From assembly GCA_003184365.1 (NCBI GenBank), contig NKYR01000004.1, positions 1-64,000 on the forward strand: 64,000 bases of DNA, written 5' to 3'. Positions 33,207-45,593 of the stretch are shown in pieces (within the stretch, counting starts at the first letter, position 1; the number at the start of each line of letters is the position of its first letter). Source of the stretch: Evernia prunastri (taxonomy: Eukaryota; Ascomycota; Lecanoromycetes; Lecanorales; Parmeliaceae). The notes beneath the pieces are model-generated. The model saw nothing but the letters and a program-made list of their open reading frames with translations. It was not told the origin of the DNA and did no database searches. The translations under genes and the position numbers were made by a program.

Positions 33207-34634
33207 TTAAGCTCGTTTCTTCTTTTGCCTGGATTTGGATATTTTGGAAGCCCCATCACTTTCGTCACTGCTGCTTTTATCGCTTCCGCTCCCCCCACGT
33301 TTTCGTTGGCCCTTACCTTTTTTCACACTTACTGTCGCACCTTGTCGCTTGAGCTCCTTGGTCAGAGCGGTGCTTGCTCGCATTCCGGGAAAGTCCTTTG
33401 CGCTGAAGACCTCGAAGATGTCGCTGTCTATGCTTCCAGCAATGCTGCCTTGGCCATCCTCAGATGAATTGGGCATGCTAACTTTCATCAGGGTGAACCG
33501 GAGCCGGTAGTGGCCATTCTGGCGGCAGGAGAGATCCGGGAAAACAAAGAAGCAACCAAGGCGGGCATTTTCATCGCTCGACTGGGGAGCCTCAGGGTCC
33601 ATGCCAACAAAAGGCGAAGCCACCAGGGTACCCATCAGGCGACGGCTTACCCTATTCGATTGATTCGGGTCCGGGACGGCTGTCACATCTGAGGTCGGAG
33701 GATACGTCGAGGGTTGAGGAGGAACCGAGAGTAGAGCGCAATGCACTATGTTGAACGGCCAGCGAAGTTCGGCAATGTCTGCGGGAGATTTGGGATTGAA
33801 ATCCCGGAGGGACAACTGGATAATGGGCGGCGGGTCAATGACGCGGCGATCGCGTTCTCCAAACCCACACGCACGGGCGGCGATAGGCTGCTGACGTAGT
33901 GTAAGAACGTAGCGATCGGTCCTAGGACTGCCCTTAGCATTAAATTCCGCGTACAGGTTCACTCCGCTAGGCACTTACATGTCTCCTGGCCTGCTTGAGG
34001 TCTCAAAGACTGAAGCAGGTCGAGGAAAGTGCATTGGTCCACTGCCATGTCCGCTGGACGAAGTAACCGAGCTGCGGTAAGAGCTTGTCGGGCTATGGTG
34101 CGATGAATGGCCCGTTGGGAAGGCGTTTGAAGAGTATGCTCCTTCATTGAACAATGAAGCCTCTGGTAGAGGCTCATCGGTTCCATAGCGGACCGGTGAC
34201 AGAGCCTCGTACACCGTCCCTGGATTGGTGGATTGGTACGAAGCCTTGGACGGGTAGAGCGGTGGATGGGAGAAGCTTGACACGTGCGTTGAGAGGCCTG
34301 GCGGTGCCGAAGTTTGCCAACCTTGTCTCAATTCATGTGCCGGTGGCTGTCCCAGTGGTGAGTGCCGCTCATACACCGGATAATGTCTCGTCGGAAGATC
34401 CGAGTACTGAGGTCGCACCTGAGGCGACTGGGGCACAAATGAAGGTTCTAGATGAGTTGGAGGTGGCAGATGGCGAGAAGCTGCTTGCATTGTGGAGGGC
34501 GGCGGCAGTGTATGAGCAGCGGTTTGGGCACGCTGGGCCTCTGGCATCATGCCATAGCCTGATGCCAAACGAGTGGGGTAGTATATGTTTCTTTCGTCGG
34601 ATTGTGCAGAGCTTGTTGGGGGTCTTGAGGACAT
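33207..34634 (-). CDS. velC: Velvet-domain regulator, VelC-like
   Basis: Velvet proteins are fungal transcription regulators with an NF-kappaB-like DNA-binding fold that coordinate development, light response and secondary metabolism. Exons on the minus strand are 34634-33979 and 33927-33207, giving 458 residues. A long Pro/Ser/His/Tyr-rich region (1-218) precedes the velvet domain at about 220-410: RYVLTLRQQPIAARACGFGE, then RDRRVIDPPPIIQL, LMGTLVASPFVGMD, FFVFPDLSCRQNGHYRLRF and FEVFSAKDFPGM. A basic, Ser-rich tail with QRKRGG and RQKKKRA may include a nuclear signal. The extended N-terminus and ACGFGERDRRVIDPPPI fit VelC better than VosA or VelB. The 51-bp intron (GTAAGT...CAG) is needed because the unspliced frame stops at the donor. 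Confidence 0.85.
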
Positions 34635-37600
34635 GAGCAACCGAAGTCGCGTGGTCTTGCGAGAAGCCCTGTTCTGTGACGATACCGTCGACTCTTTTTT
34701 CTCTTTCTCTCTCTTTTCTTTTGAAAGCAGGCTAGCCTGATCGCATGATGTGACAGGGTGGATGTATGGATCAACGAAAGTGGCAAAGAAAGCAGAGAAT
34801 TGAAATAATTGTGAGGATGGAAAAAGGGATGGTTGTGATTTATACTTATTTTCGGCATGACTGTGAGACAGTTGAGAGGAGGAGAGGAGAAGGAGGGGGT
34901 GAGAATATGGGTCAGGTATGGTATGGTCAGGTAAGGTAGTTATCAAACCAGTAAGAAGAGAGATAGGTACTTAATGTAGAGTATACAGAAGGGGGAAAGT
35001 GGGCATGCGAAGGAAGGAAGATCTTGGAGATCAATCCGGTACTTGAGGGATGCCAAGAAGTGTCGAAAAACGGACCGCTGCCATTTACCATTTTCCACCC
35101 GGCTTCCAACGGTTCATCAACCTCAGTAGTAATTATTAGTTTAGTAGTGTTCAGTATTCAGTATTCAATGTTCACTATTCATTATTCAGCGGTCACTTGT
35201 CATTTCTCCTCAATCCTTAGCAGTAGCAAAAGATATAAAATATCAGTATAGAGATACAATATATAAAAAAAAAGGGAATAAAGAATCCCTGCTTTTTTCT
35301 CTTTCCCCTCCTCTACAGTATCCCCAAATATATTTATCGGCTTACTATGATAATTATTTTATGATTTTCATGTTGATTTATTTTTTATTTTTCATCTTTT
35401 TATTTATTTTCTTATTACTAACGTTATTATTAATTTTCCTCAATTCCCACCCATCATCTTTTGTTGGAAACAAGCGCCCTGCACCTTCAACTCTGCATAC
35501 CATCATCGTCTTGCGTTCCATCTGCAACAAATATTACTTAGGTATATTTGTACCTATCTGCAGTGATGAGATCTGTAATCTCGGACCCCTCCCTGAAAAA
35601 GCGATTTCCAACCTCGTTGCGACAAATAATAATCTGGATGCAATCCTGGCACTGTCATCCTGTATTGATGCCTGATCACTACCCACGCACGGCATTCATC
35701 TGTATAAAATATGAAAAACAAGGATTCCTTCTTATTTGCCCGGTGAAACGCTTGAATCTATCTGTACCTGTTTCCTGTCTCGTTCGTCGATCTTAGTTCC
35801 CTTGGGCATTTAGCGGTTGATCCATACTGTACTCAGACACATCATCTGTCCTCCCATCGGATATTCCATCTAGACGTCTGGAAATACCACAATACCACAA
35901 TACCACGATACAATAGGCCATCTACCTACACCCTGAAAACCTCTCCCTTCCTCCCTCTCTTTTCATCGGGTGTGCCTCGTTACCAGTTCGCCGGGACAAC
36001 CCTTAGCAAGCCACACAAATCGGGGGGCTTTCTACGGGACTTTTAATTTGCACGCGAGTCAGCGCTGCTTCAGACTTCTGTTAATCCGGAAGGCTGCAAA
36101 GTCTGGAAGGAAGATAGTCGTTTGCTGACCCAGCCTAGCCAGGACCCTAATGAAGACCTCGGATTGCAGCTAACGCAGCCTCTTGCAGCCCCCAATCGTT
36201 GGCGCCGGACATGGGAGCGGTCAAGTATTTCTTGACTGGGTAGAAGAAGATTAGAGCCTTTAGTGATGGATTCCACAGCCACCGCATCATTTTCGATCCG
36301 GTCTCTGGATCTCTGCCACTCTGGGACGGTTTGAGTTTGGAAAGTGGCTTCAAAGACAAGCTTGCATATCATGCAGCTGTCAACTCGGTTCTTCGTCCGC
36401 CGCCACATACATTCTGGCCTATCAGCGTCGCATAGAGGAAGATGAAAAAACAAATACCAAATAGGATACGTCAGGCAGGCCAAAGCACGTCAGCTTCAAG
36501 CCCCACACGTAGATCATGAATAGTCAAGGCAGTCGATTGGTTTCCGAATCTACGGGTCATGCTTCCTTGCAGCTGTCAGACACGCCTTGGTAACCTTTTC
36601 CTGGTCAACACACTCGTGATCTCCAGCTAATGGCGCGAGCACCTTAGCGCCCCGTACTCTTAAGGTAATCGGGGAATTCTACAAATCCCGTGGGAACTGC
36701 ACGGATAACTCGCCTACGCCTGCATGGCCGCCAGTACCTAAAGTGAAGTAAAGTGCCCTTTAATATCCGATGTCTCTCCTTTACACAGGCACACACTTTT
36801 TCACCCTGAATCATCTCTTCGCTTCGCTTATCCCCATATACCAAAGCCATATGCCACTTGGTCGCCAGAACAAAAACATGGAATCTCCTAGTCATTGTGG
36901 CTGCAGCACTCTGGACCCATCACCTACGTCTCTTGCTTCCTTTGTCTTAATAGCCTACGGAAAAGCCCGTTTCAGTGGCTGCCGGTCGAAGCGAGCATGT
37001 TCTTGGCTGAATACGAAAGAGTAACCCGCCTGCACGGCTGCCGCTCATATAACGCAGCAATTGGTTCCCCAAGACTGCACAATGTCAGGGTCCACCTATC
37101 TAGTCAACGGTGAATTTGCAATAACCTTCCAAGCTTCGAAGCGATCAGGAACACAGCTCCTACGGCGTTTCTTCCACGTATGTTGATCTTCTAAAAAAGA
37201 TCCCCCCTGCCTGAATTTAGCTAGAGTCGCGTGAAATGACATCTCAAAGGGCAACCAGTTCACACACCATCTCACCAGGCTCATGTCGATGTAGGTTACT
37301 GGTTGTCAGAGGCTATGGACGATACTACTGTGGTGTCAGCAAAGAGCTTCCATCATCTTGCGAGAACCTCTTAGCCAAGACTCTTCGGGACAATACCCCA
37401 CTCCCTGACCGAAATGTCGGGTCACCACCACATCCAACCTTTTATGCCCAATACGACACAGTAAAGCACATGCACGAGCACATGGAGCCATGACTGAGTC
37501 AGGAAACATCTTCCGGTGCCTTGTCCTCTCCAAGATCGATGCGCAGCTCTCAGAACTCCCAAACGATGATATAGCGCAAGGGTGTTGGCCAGACTTCATT

Positions 37601-38180
37601 CGGCATTCTCCGGTCCATCGCCTCCTTGGCCATGCAGGAAAAAAACGGCAGCAATAAAGATTATTGAGTACGATAGCGGAGCACACTAGCGAATAACAGC
37701 TTTCGCCGGAAGTGGAGGTACTGAGAGGGTAGCAGATGGAAAGACGGCGAAGGAAATTGCTGCAGGAAGTTCTTGAAAATTGTGAAGGATAAGCGAAATA
37801 GAAGCTGAGAGTCCGGCTAATAGATCTTCTATGGCCTTAGCAAGCCTGACCTACTGAGAAAGCCAAGTGTCAATGCAAGTAGTGATAGAACGTAGCGCGC
37901 TCTTGATGAACGATCAGACCACGATGCTAGGCTTATCTTAGGAGGATAGCCCATGGCAGTTCCTTTTTCTTGACATGGAACAGAGAGATTGCTGGTCAGC
38001 AGTTGACATTCACCATGTTTCATAAACACTACTATGAAGTCTACTGTCTGACGAATTTTCTACTCGGCGACTTTCGGCAAAACCGAAATGGTTTAGCGCG
38101 CTTCTTCCCAACGAGACAAAGTTGAAGCGCAAGAATAAAAGCTTCAAGGTCAGGTTCCTTTCACTCACTATATTGCAAAC
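34635..38180. other. Intergenic region with AT-rich and short-repeat tracts
   Basis: No supported gene is seen in 3.5 kb. It contains TTCAGTA/TTCATTA-type short repeats (35146-35190), a T-rich stretch (35340-35440), and three AATACCAC units (35884-35910). A 137-residue frame at 36070-36483 lacks an ATG at its start. The 3' part is the promoter of the PDH gene, and the 5' part is the VelC promoter. Confidence 0.5.
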
Positions 38181-39649
38181 ATGCTTTCCAGAGCTCTGCG
38201 GGTCGGCCATCGCGCTCTGCCGCTGAGGAGCAATGTCAATGTCTACGTGCCTCTGGCAAAGAGAACTGTCACCACCGATGCCGCCTCATCTCACGCCGAG
38301 AAAGAACATGTGCCCGAAGTAAGCAGAGCTCCAGAGAGCGAGTCGAGGGCAACCAGCTGACGTTGGTGGGCGTCTACAGGAAGATGACAAGCCTTTTCAA
38401 GTCACGCTTTCTAATGAGAGCTTCGAAACCTACGAACTCGACCCTCCCCCATATACCCTAGAAACCACGAAGAAGGAGCTCAAGCAGATGTACTACGACA
38501 TGGTCTCGATAAGGTAGGACATGCCTCTGATCCCTAACTAGCCAGCCCTGACCAAGTTTCCTCGCAGACGAATGGAAATGGCCGCGGACAGGTTATACAA
38601 AGAAAAAAAGATTCGAGGGTTCTGCCATCTTTCCACCGGCCAAGAAGCCGTTGCAGCAGGCATTGAGCACGCTATAACCAAAGAGGACCACGTCATTACC
38701 GCTTACCGGTGTCACGGCTTTGCTCTTATGCGCGGTGGAACCGTCAAAACGATCATCGGCGAGCTACTTGGCCGAAGGGAAGGTATTGCCTACGGGAAAG
38801 GTGGATCCATGCATATGTTTGCGAAAGGTTTCTACGGCGGCAATGGTATAGTCGGCGCTCAAGTACCTGTTGGTGCAGGCATCGCATTCGCCAATCAATA
38901 CAAGAACAACGACAACACGACCATCTGTCTTTACGGAGATGGCGCCAGCAACCAAGGCCAAGTTTTTGAAGCGTTCAACATGGCTAAGCTCTGGAACCTC
39001 CCCATACTTTTCGGCTGCGAGAGTATGGCACATCAACCCCTCCTCTTGTAAACCACCACCAGCTAACACTCCATCTCTCCTAGACAACAAATACGGCATG
39101 GGCACCGCGGCGAACCGCGCCGCCGCCCTGACGGAATACTACAAACGCGGCCAATACATCCCCGGCCTCAAAGTGAACGGCATGGACATCCTCGCCGTCA
39201 AAGCCGCCGTGGAGTACGGGAAGAAGCACACCACCGAAGGCCACGGGCCCCTGGTCCTCGAATACGTCACCTACCGCTACGGCGGGCACTCCATGTCCGA
39301 CCCGGGCACCACCTACCGCACGCGCGAGGAGATCCAGCGCATGCGCTCGACGCAGGACCCCATCGCGGGGCTCAAGCAGAAGCTGCTCGACTGGGAGGTC
39401 ACGACGGAGGACGAGCTCAAGGGCATCGACAAGGAGGCCCGGTCCGCCGTGGACGGGGAGGTCGCGGTCGCGGAGCAGATGGCCGTGCCGGAGGCGACGC
39501 CCAAGATCCTCTACGAGGACATCTACGTCCGCGGCAGCGAGCCCGAGTTCCTGCGCGGCCGGATCCCGGACGAGAATTACTACTACGAGCAGAGCGTGAG
39601 GGAGGGGGGTAACTTGGGCCGCTACGAGGGCGAGAGGCAGGCTGCGTGA
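38181..39649 (+). CDS. PDA1: Pyruvate dehydrogenase E1 component subunit alpha, mitochondrial
   Basis: This is the E1-alpha subunit of the mitochondrial pyruvate dehydrogenase complex, which uses thiamine diphosphate to decarboxylate pyruvate. Exons are 38181-38318, 38380-38513, 38568-39022 and 39084-39649, giving 430 residues. Residues 1-32 form an Arg-rich, acid-free presequence ([16 protein letters not shown]). The thiamine-binding motif runs from [17 protein letters not shown] near residue 230 to CENNKYGMGT. The regulatory loop [20 protein letters not shown] near 318 holds the serines targeted by PDH kinase. The C-terminus has [17 protein letters not shown]. Introns are 61, 54 and 61 bp. 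The last exon is clearly more GC-rich than the upstream exons. There is no sign of truncation. Confidence 0.97.
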
Positions 39650-40063
39650 GGTGGATGGCGTGAGGCTAGCGATTCGGATTTTCTGTTGTTTGGATCATAG
39701 AATAAGGGTGTATTTTCAAATCGGATCTTTCAGAACAAGTGGATCCGCCTCGAGAGTACGCACTTTTGAATCAATCCGAACGTCCAGACTGAGCAGTGCA
39801 TTTCTCTCTCTTACGAAAACTCAACGGGCCCCTTTCGTCTGAACTACCTTAGGTGTCTTTCTCAAAATTTATTTCAGACAGCCGATGCAATCCTCGTGGA
39901 CGAATGTGCCGTGAGGAATAATATCCGCCTCGAAAGGCACAATCAGCATCGGATTTCAGAGACCGTCGCAGCTCACAAAGCTCCGTCTTCCCCAGCTGCT
40001 AGAATCATCAGGGTATCACTATTTGATTGTCGTATGTTGAAGCACGTCCACTATATCACAAGG
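39650..40063. other. Convergent intergenic spacer
   Basis: This 0.4-kb stretch lies between the 3' ends of the PDH E1-alpha gene and HAT1. Nothing beyond probable 3' UTRs is seen. Confidence 0.6.
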
Positions 40064-41715
40064 TCACAGAGCTTCACTCCTAGCCCTCTTCGAGTCTCCG
40101 GCCATTTCCGCATCCTCGTCGTCATCTTCGTCAACGACCTTCCTCTTCGCCCGGTCCCTCCTCTCCGAACTCCCATTCCCACTACCGCTCCCACTCGCCT
40201 CTCCGCCCTGCCACTTCGCCATTGCTCTCAACAGTCGCTCGTAGTCACCCGCCACCTCTCCGACCGTTTGCTCCACCTTGTCCACCCTCTCTGCTCGGTC
40301 CAATTGGATGAGCACATCCTTGTTCTTTTTGTAGATTCTCTGCTTGACGAGTAAACGCCAGTAGAAGAAAGCCTTGTCGTTCGGATCCGGCGCTCTGGCT
40401 CGTTGCGTGAGGCGCGCGGTGCCTGCTTGCCTGTTGTGGGGAGCGATTTTCGTAAGAAGATAGAGCTCCACGAGACGGGCGAATTGCCGGGGCGCGATTT
40501 TGTTCTTTTTTCGAAGAGTCTCCAGTAATGGCAGATCCAAGAGCTTGGAAGTTGGAACCCGAACTCCAATCTTCCTTACTGATAACTTAGGATCGATGTC
40601 GGTGTTCAAGGTGATTTTGGCGAAAGTGCCATTGTCCAGAAGATGCCTGAAATCGCAATAGTCGCGCAGGTCGTCGAAGGCTTCGTTCGGATCTTCGACT
40701 GTTATCTCCGTGCAAGTGGGTGAGGCGCGGAAAGTCTTGACCATGGCGTTGTAGAGGTGTGTGCCGTGTCCATGGGAGTGATGGGACGGAAGTATGAGGA
40801 ATTGGGATATCCGGGCGCGGGAGGGTAGAGCTACAGGTGATATTGGCTCTGGAGGTGGAAGAGTAAAGTCGTGGTTTGTACATATTGATGAGGCTGCAGG
40901 GACGTAGGTAACAAAACGATATGAAGTTGAGTAGCCGATTATAGAATATGGGGAGGTATTTGGTGATGGTAGGTCTGAAAGCTTTTCGTAGCTTGTGAGT
41001 CTTTGTCAGCGGCGTTTTGGTCATGCCATTGGGGAATGGGAACCGTACACGAAGTAGACTCGCCATCGAGCAAGCGTCCAATCCTGATCATCCAGCAGTA
41101 AAGGTGTGCCTCCTTCTATGAACAATGAAATCATGATCTGTATACGTTCGACAAGTCGTTGGACAACCGGATCCGTCAATTCACCACTCCATACCTCGAA
41201 CTTGCGGCCCCTGCTGGTATATGTCTCTAAAAGCTCTCCCGGAGGCTTGAAGCTCGAAGCCGACGTGTCGTTCTGGATGTGCGAAGTAAAGGCTCCAACT
41301 TTTTCAAAGGTAACTAGCGCACAGCATCAGCTCCCCTTCCTTTTTCCAAAATTACAACTGTTCTCCCACCTTCAGGAGTCCATTCCTTCAGCGTTTCCTC
41401 AATGTCCGTAGCCTTCGTGTCTCCTACTGCCTTGAATTTCTTGTCATAGAGAACTTCTAGATTCGGACGCAGGTCATGTGCGGCGAATCTTAGATTGAGC
41501 TTCAAATTTCGGTATCCAAAGATACGTTCTTCGTCGCCGAATATGGGATATGTGAATTGAGGATGACATGATGAGAGTGTTCTAGGCGAGCCTGGCGCGG
41601 CTTGGACGAAGGAAATTTCAAGAGCTTCGTTTGCATTGGTAGACCCTATGATGCTGTTCAGTATCAAAAATATGATGGCGGATCTATCATACTTACATTC
41701 TTCTTGATCAGCCAT
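40064..41715 (-). CDS. HAT1: Histone acetyltransferase type B catalytic subunit HAT1
   Basis: HAT1 acetylates newly made histone H4 (mainly Lys12, also Lys5) before chromatin assembly, in complex with Hat2. Exons on the minus strand are 41715-41697, 41645-41370, 41313-41049 and 40991-40064, giving 495 residues. The tiny first exon encodes MADQEE and joins to W-STNANEALEISFV, the usual N-terminus. The HAT1 N-domain includes FTYPIFGDEERIFGY. The GNAT core has WRVYFVYEKL, SIIGYSTSYRF, ARISQFLILPSHHSHGHGTH (acetyl-CoA loop) and ITVEDPNEAFDDLRDYCDF, with the conserved catalytic-region Glu. The C-terminal tail is acidic and then basic (DEDDDEDAEMAGDSKRAR), fitting nuclear import. Introns are 51, 56 and 57 bp. 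It is divergent from the ZIP gene, 314 bp away. Confidence 0.94.
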
Positions 41716-42029
41716 CGCGAATTCGTGGTGTTGTATTGAACGGGAATCCTCAGGTGGATGAGATCTAGAAGTCGCGGCGCTTCAAGAACCAATTTAAGGT
41801 TTTGATAGGGCTGAGTGAAACAGATCGTTTGAAGCCGTACCACGGACTCTTCACAGAATCCTGGTTGAAGATTAAGCATCGCGCTGCGGTAAAAAGGTCA
41901 CTGCAGTCTCATTGCGAGCAACTGTATGAATTGGTAACTTGGCGAACTCAGAATGATACTCTAACCGAAAGATTGTTCTCAGGAGATAAAAAGGCCTGGA
42001 GGCCAACAACGGGGGCATAGTATTCCAAG
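41716..42029. promoter_or_regulatory. Shared bidirectional promoter region of HAT1 and ZIP transporter
   Basis: Only 314 bp separates the two divergent start codons, so regulatory elements are necessarily close or shared. No specific factor site was identified. Confidence 0.55.
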
Positions 42030-43386
42030 ATGCTAGACGGCCTTTTCATGCTGCTCACCCTGAGCACCATAATGGCCATTGCGTGAGCAACTGTCACCTG
42101 TGTTGGTCAGAAGTGTGCTAAACGAGGACTCAGATCTTTCCTGGCTGGGTCCCTACCTCTGTCGGTTACCCTTTCGCAGTCGCGACTACGATTAATATCT
42201 ACCATTGGGATGGGGGTCCTGGTTGGCACAGCGCTGATCGTAATTATACCCGAAGGCGTCGAGACGTTATACAGCGCGAGCGATTACTCTGCAGATGCGC
42301 AGAATAGAAGGAACATAATACCACATGCCAGTGTGGCACAGCGGGACGTTGAAGGACTACATACTCTCAATCTCCGGGCAATATCTTTGGCAGATGAATC
42401 ACCAGATACGAATCCGTATAACGCTCTTCCCGGGCCGGTCCTGCCTGAAGATACAGAAATGCAGCAGGTTGATTCCGACGCTCATCCGAAGACTCCTCCA
42501 GTGACGCCGACTGAACCTGGCAAGGTTGGCATTCTCGATGACGAACCGTCTACAATATCTGCTCCATCCCTCGAAAAGCCAGAGACGACGACGGGCAGCC
42601 GCCAAGGGAAGCCTGAACCGCATGCCTGGATCGGTCTTTCCTTGATCTGCGGCTTTATCCTCATGTATCTCCTAGATACCTTACCGTTCCTCGCTCCACC
42701 AGCGCCGGCAAGGCCTCACAGTAACATTTACTCCCTTTCGGACCTCTCCACATCCCCCCCACCTACTCCTGCGACTCCGCAACGCTCCATGTCGACCACA
42801 CTTGGCCTCTGTATACATGCAGCAGCAGATGGTATCGCACTTGGCGCATCATCTTCGTCTACTTCCACCACCTCACTATCTCTCATCATATTCGTCGCTA
42901 TCATGGTCCACAAAGCGCCTGCCGCGTTCGGACTCACCTCTGTCTTGCTCAAGCAAGGGCTTGGGAAGAGAGCCGCAAGGGCACATCTGGTCATATTCAG
43001 TCTTGCCGCGCCAGTAGGAGCTGTAGGGACGTGGGTCGTGGTTCGGGCACTAGGCGGGGGAGGTAACACCGAACCAGGACTAATGAAGTGGTGGACGGGT
43101 GTCCTGTTACTGTTTTCTGGGGGAACATTTTTGTGAGTAGCTCCAACATCAGATGGCCCAGGCGCAGTCGCTGACAATAGGCTGGGACAGATATGTAGCA
43201 ATGCACACAATGCAAGAAGAAGACAGCCAAAACGCAGGGCAGGAGGAAGGGCAAAGCAACGGCTATTTAGAATCTGGAGGGCGAGGGTCACGTCGACAAA
43301 AGGGAGGCAGAAATCCACGGCTGGTCCTCGCTGCGGTTGGAGGGATGCTTTTGCCGCTGATCACTCAGATAGGACATGCACATTGA
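42030..43386 (+). CDS. ZIP-family metal transporter (ZIP9/Atx2-like)
   Basis: This is a predicted zinc or manganese transporter of the SLC39 family. The ZIP9/Atx2 branch works in the Golgi and secretory pathway. Exons are 42030-42082, 42134-43132 and 43191-43386, giving 415 residues. TM1 is at the N-terminus (MLDGLFMLLTLSTIMAI), followed by SFLAGSLPLS and TM2-3 ending LIVIIPEGVETL. A long Ser/Pro/Thr/Glu-rich cytosolic loop (about 70-190) follows. The signature metal-site helices are LGLCIHAAADGIALGASS and IIFVAIMVHKAPAAFGLTS. The last helices include FSGGTFLYVAMHTMQEE and a C-terminal LITQIGHAH. Introns are 51 and 58 bp, and junctions restore GTFLYVA. The metal cannot be decided from sequence. 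Confidence 0.9.
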
Positions 43387-44520
43387 TGTACTAGTATAAT
43401 ATAACTTTCTCTATTACTCGTTACGGTTTCCCCGTCTTCCCACCACGGGTCCTAGGGATTCGTAGTACCTGAAGCCCTGGATATCACGCGCTTCTCTTCC
43501 TCCCACTATTTAATGACATTTGATGCGAAGCGACTCCTTATGGGAAAGGTATGCCAATCAGCAGCCATGATTCCGGAGTATATTGTCACATGGAAGTACG
43601 TATTGCTGTACGAGATGGATATGGGCGGAGGAACGCTTCTACACTCTCCATCAAGTGGGCTCGCTTCACCTGCCCTTCTACCAATACTGCAAACGTGCGT
43701 CACGGACACGTCACGCATGCATACAGATTGTACTCTGACATAATACTGACCGGGTCGAATGACATAGGTGAAGTACGTAAGGTAGTGAACTCGAATCAGT
43801 GGCTCGAGTGGGACCAAAAAAAAAAGGTTTGAGATAGGTATTACTAGTAGGATGGGTCTGCGCCTCGGCCCAGGAACGAATGACCGGTGGGGACACAGCC
43901 TCAATCCTTCAACAGCCACAGTGATCGACAAGCAAATACAACATAAACACGCTATTTGTTACGGGACCACTCGGGATGACGACGTTGTTTGAGAGCCGCG
44001 TTTTCCATGGATGATCCTCCGAGGCTCGTTCCGTTTCTTTACTGTAGAATCAATCAGACATTACAATGAAGTCTACCTATTGATTCGTAGGCTCTGGAGA
44101 TGTTCAATCATCAATCAATGCAATACCTACTGTTGTGAAATATGTTTTTGCAGAGTCTCGGATGAAAGATTAGTTATCAGGTATTCAGTTTGTCACAGTA
44201 CGTCAGATGCCAGTCATATGATGATGCCGAATGCCTTGATTCTGCATCTACTTTACTTTTAGTTCAATACCCACTCCAATTTTATCCCAATTTTATTCGG
44301 ATTATTTTCTAGGCGCGAAAAATGGAAAAGGCTGGATAAAATCAAGGACTTCACCAGTCTGAGCAAAACTGGCTTGATAATTACGTAGCCTCCAAAATAA
44401 TAATAAACATCAATTCGCCCATTCATTTTCCCCTCTGCTTTCCCCATCCTTCCCATCTCTCACCACCACTCATTCCATCTACCGCACTTTTCCTCCCACA
44501 TCATCGCCTACACCGTCAAC
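43387..44520. other. Intergenic region, nothing recognised
   Basis: About 1.1 kb with only short frames lies between the ZIP gene and the next plus-strand gene. The right end is the likely promoter of the MARVEL-like gene, with a C/T-rich stretch before the ATG. Confidence 0.55.
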
Positions 44521-45593
44521 ATGTCCAAGCTTGCCCTCGGCACCCGGGCTGCCTCTACCTTACTACGCGCCCTCGAATTCGCAATTTCCGCCTTGGTCCT
44601 GGGTAGCTTTTCATGGTACCTCGCATGTATGTATGCGCGCATCAAATCTACCCTACCGTTCACTGACAATCCACAGATCTAGCACATCACAACCGCCATA
44701 TTCCAACATGGGAGAAGGCGGTCGAGGGTATGTCGGGAGGAGCTGTCATCTACACCGCTTTCGCCGTCATCCTCACCTGCTTCCTCGGCGGCATCACCTT
44801 CTTCGCTTTCCTCGGCCTTCTCCTTGACCTCCTCTTCTGCGGATGCTTCGTCGCCATCGCCGTCCTCGCCAGAGGCGGCGCCAAAAGTTGCGGCAGCGTG
44901 AACAATTCGCCGATTGGGACTGGCCACCATGTTTCTTGCCAATTGCAGAGAGCTGTTTTCGCTGTTGCCGTTGCCAACGCGTAAGCACTCCGTTCTTCAG
45001 CGTCTCCGGTTGAACCGCTTTCACTGACTATCATACTGGGCAGCTGTCTGTTCCTCATTTCCGCAGCTCTCGAAATTGTCCTCAGCCGCGCACGCAAGAG
45101 GGAAAAGCGTTACGGCCCTAGCCCAGCGAACAACTACACCTCCGGTTATGGCAAGCGACGATTCTGGCAAAGGAAGAACAACAAGAATAAAGACCACAAA
45201 CATCAAGATGCGGAACTCGGTGCCGTTGGTGCTGGAGCCCTGGTTGCAGAGGAGAAGCACCGCAATCACAACAACCGCAACAGTGAGCGCATATCAGACG
45301 ACACCGCTATGACCGGTACTACCGCTCCGGTTGCGGATGGCTATGGCGGACCAAACACCAAGTACAATCAAGAGCCTACGGTACCGAGTCAAGCCTATCC
45401 TGGACAGACCGGTGGATATGCGAACCAACAGACTCTCGGTGTCGGTTCCAGAGGCGCTGTTTCTGAGATGGACAATAACGCAGGTGGCGGCGGACACTAC
45501 GCCCAGCACGTCAGCGAGCCCTACGCTGATGTACATCACGGCGGCTACGTCCACCAGGCGGCCCCTGATTCCGAACCAACTGGGAAGTACTAA
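44521..45593 (+). CDS. Four-helix membrane protein with long hydrophilic tail, MARVEL-like
   Basis: Exons are 44521-44626, 44677-44980 and 45044-45593, giving 319 residues. Four hydrophobic segments lie at about 16-36 (EFAISALVLGSFSWYL), 56-75, 78-98 (FFAFLGLLLDLLFCGCFVAI) and 125-148 (VAVANACLFLISAALEIVL). The loop between TM3 and TM4 carries SCGSVNNSP and HVSCQLQRA, two cysteines that could pair. The C-terminal half is hydrophilic: a Lys/Arg/Asn/His stretch, then Gly/Tyr/Gln-rich sequence ending EPTGKY. This layout matches fungal MARVEL-domain integral membrane proteins of unknown function. It is the second such protein in the window, but the two are not close paralogues by eye. Introns are 50 and 63 bp. 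Confidence 0.8.

Noticed and set aside
36070..36483. A 137-residue minus-strand frame with CMICKLVFEA, loosely like HET-type N-termini
   Set aside because: It has no ATG at its start, no HET motif, and no linked exons.
42728..43318. A 196-residue minus-strand frame opposite the ZIP gene
   Set aside because: It is an antisense shadow of conserved ZIP exons with no motif of its own.
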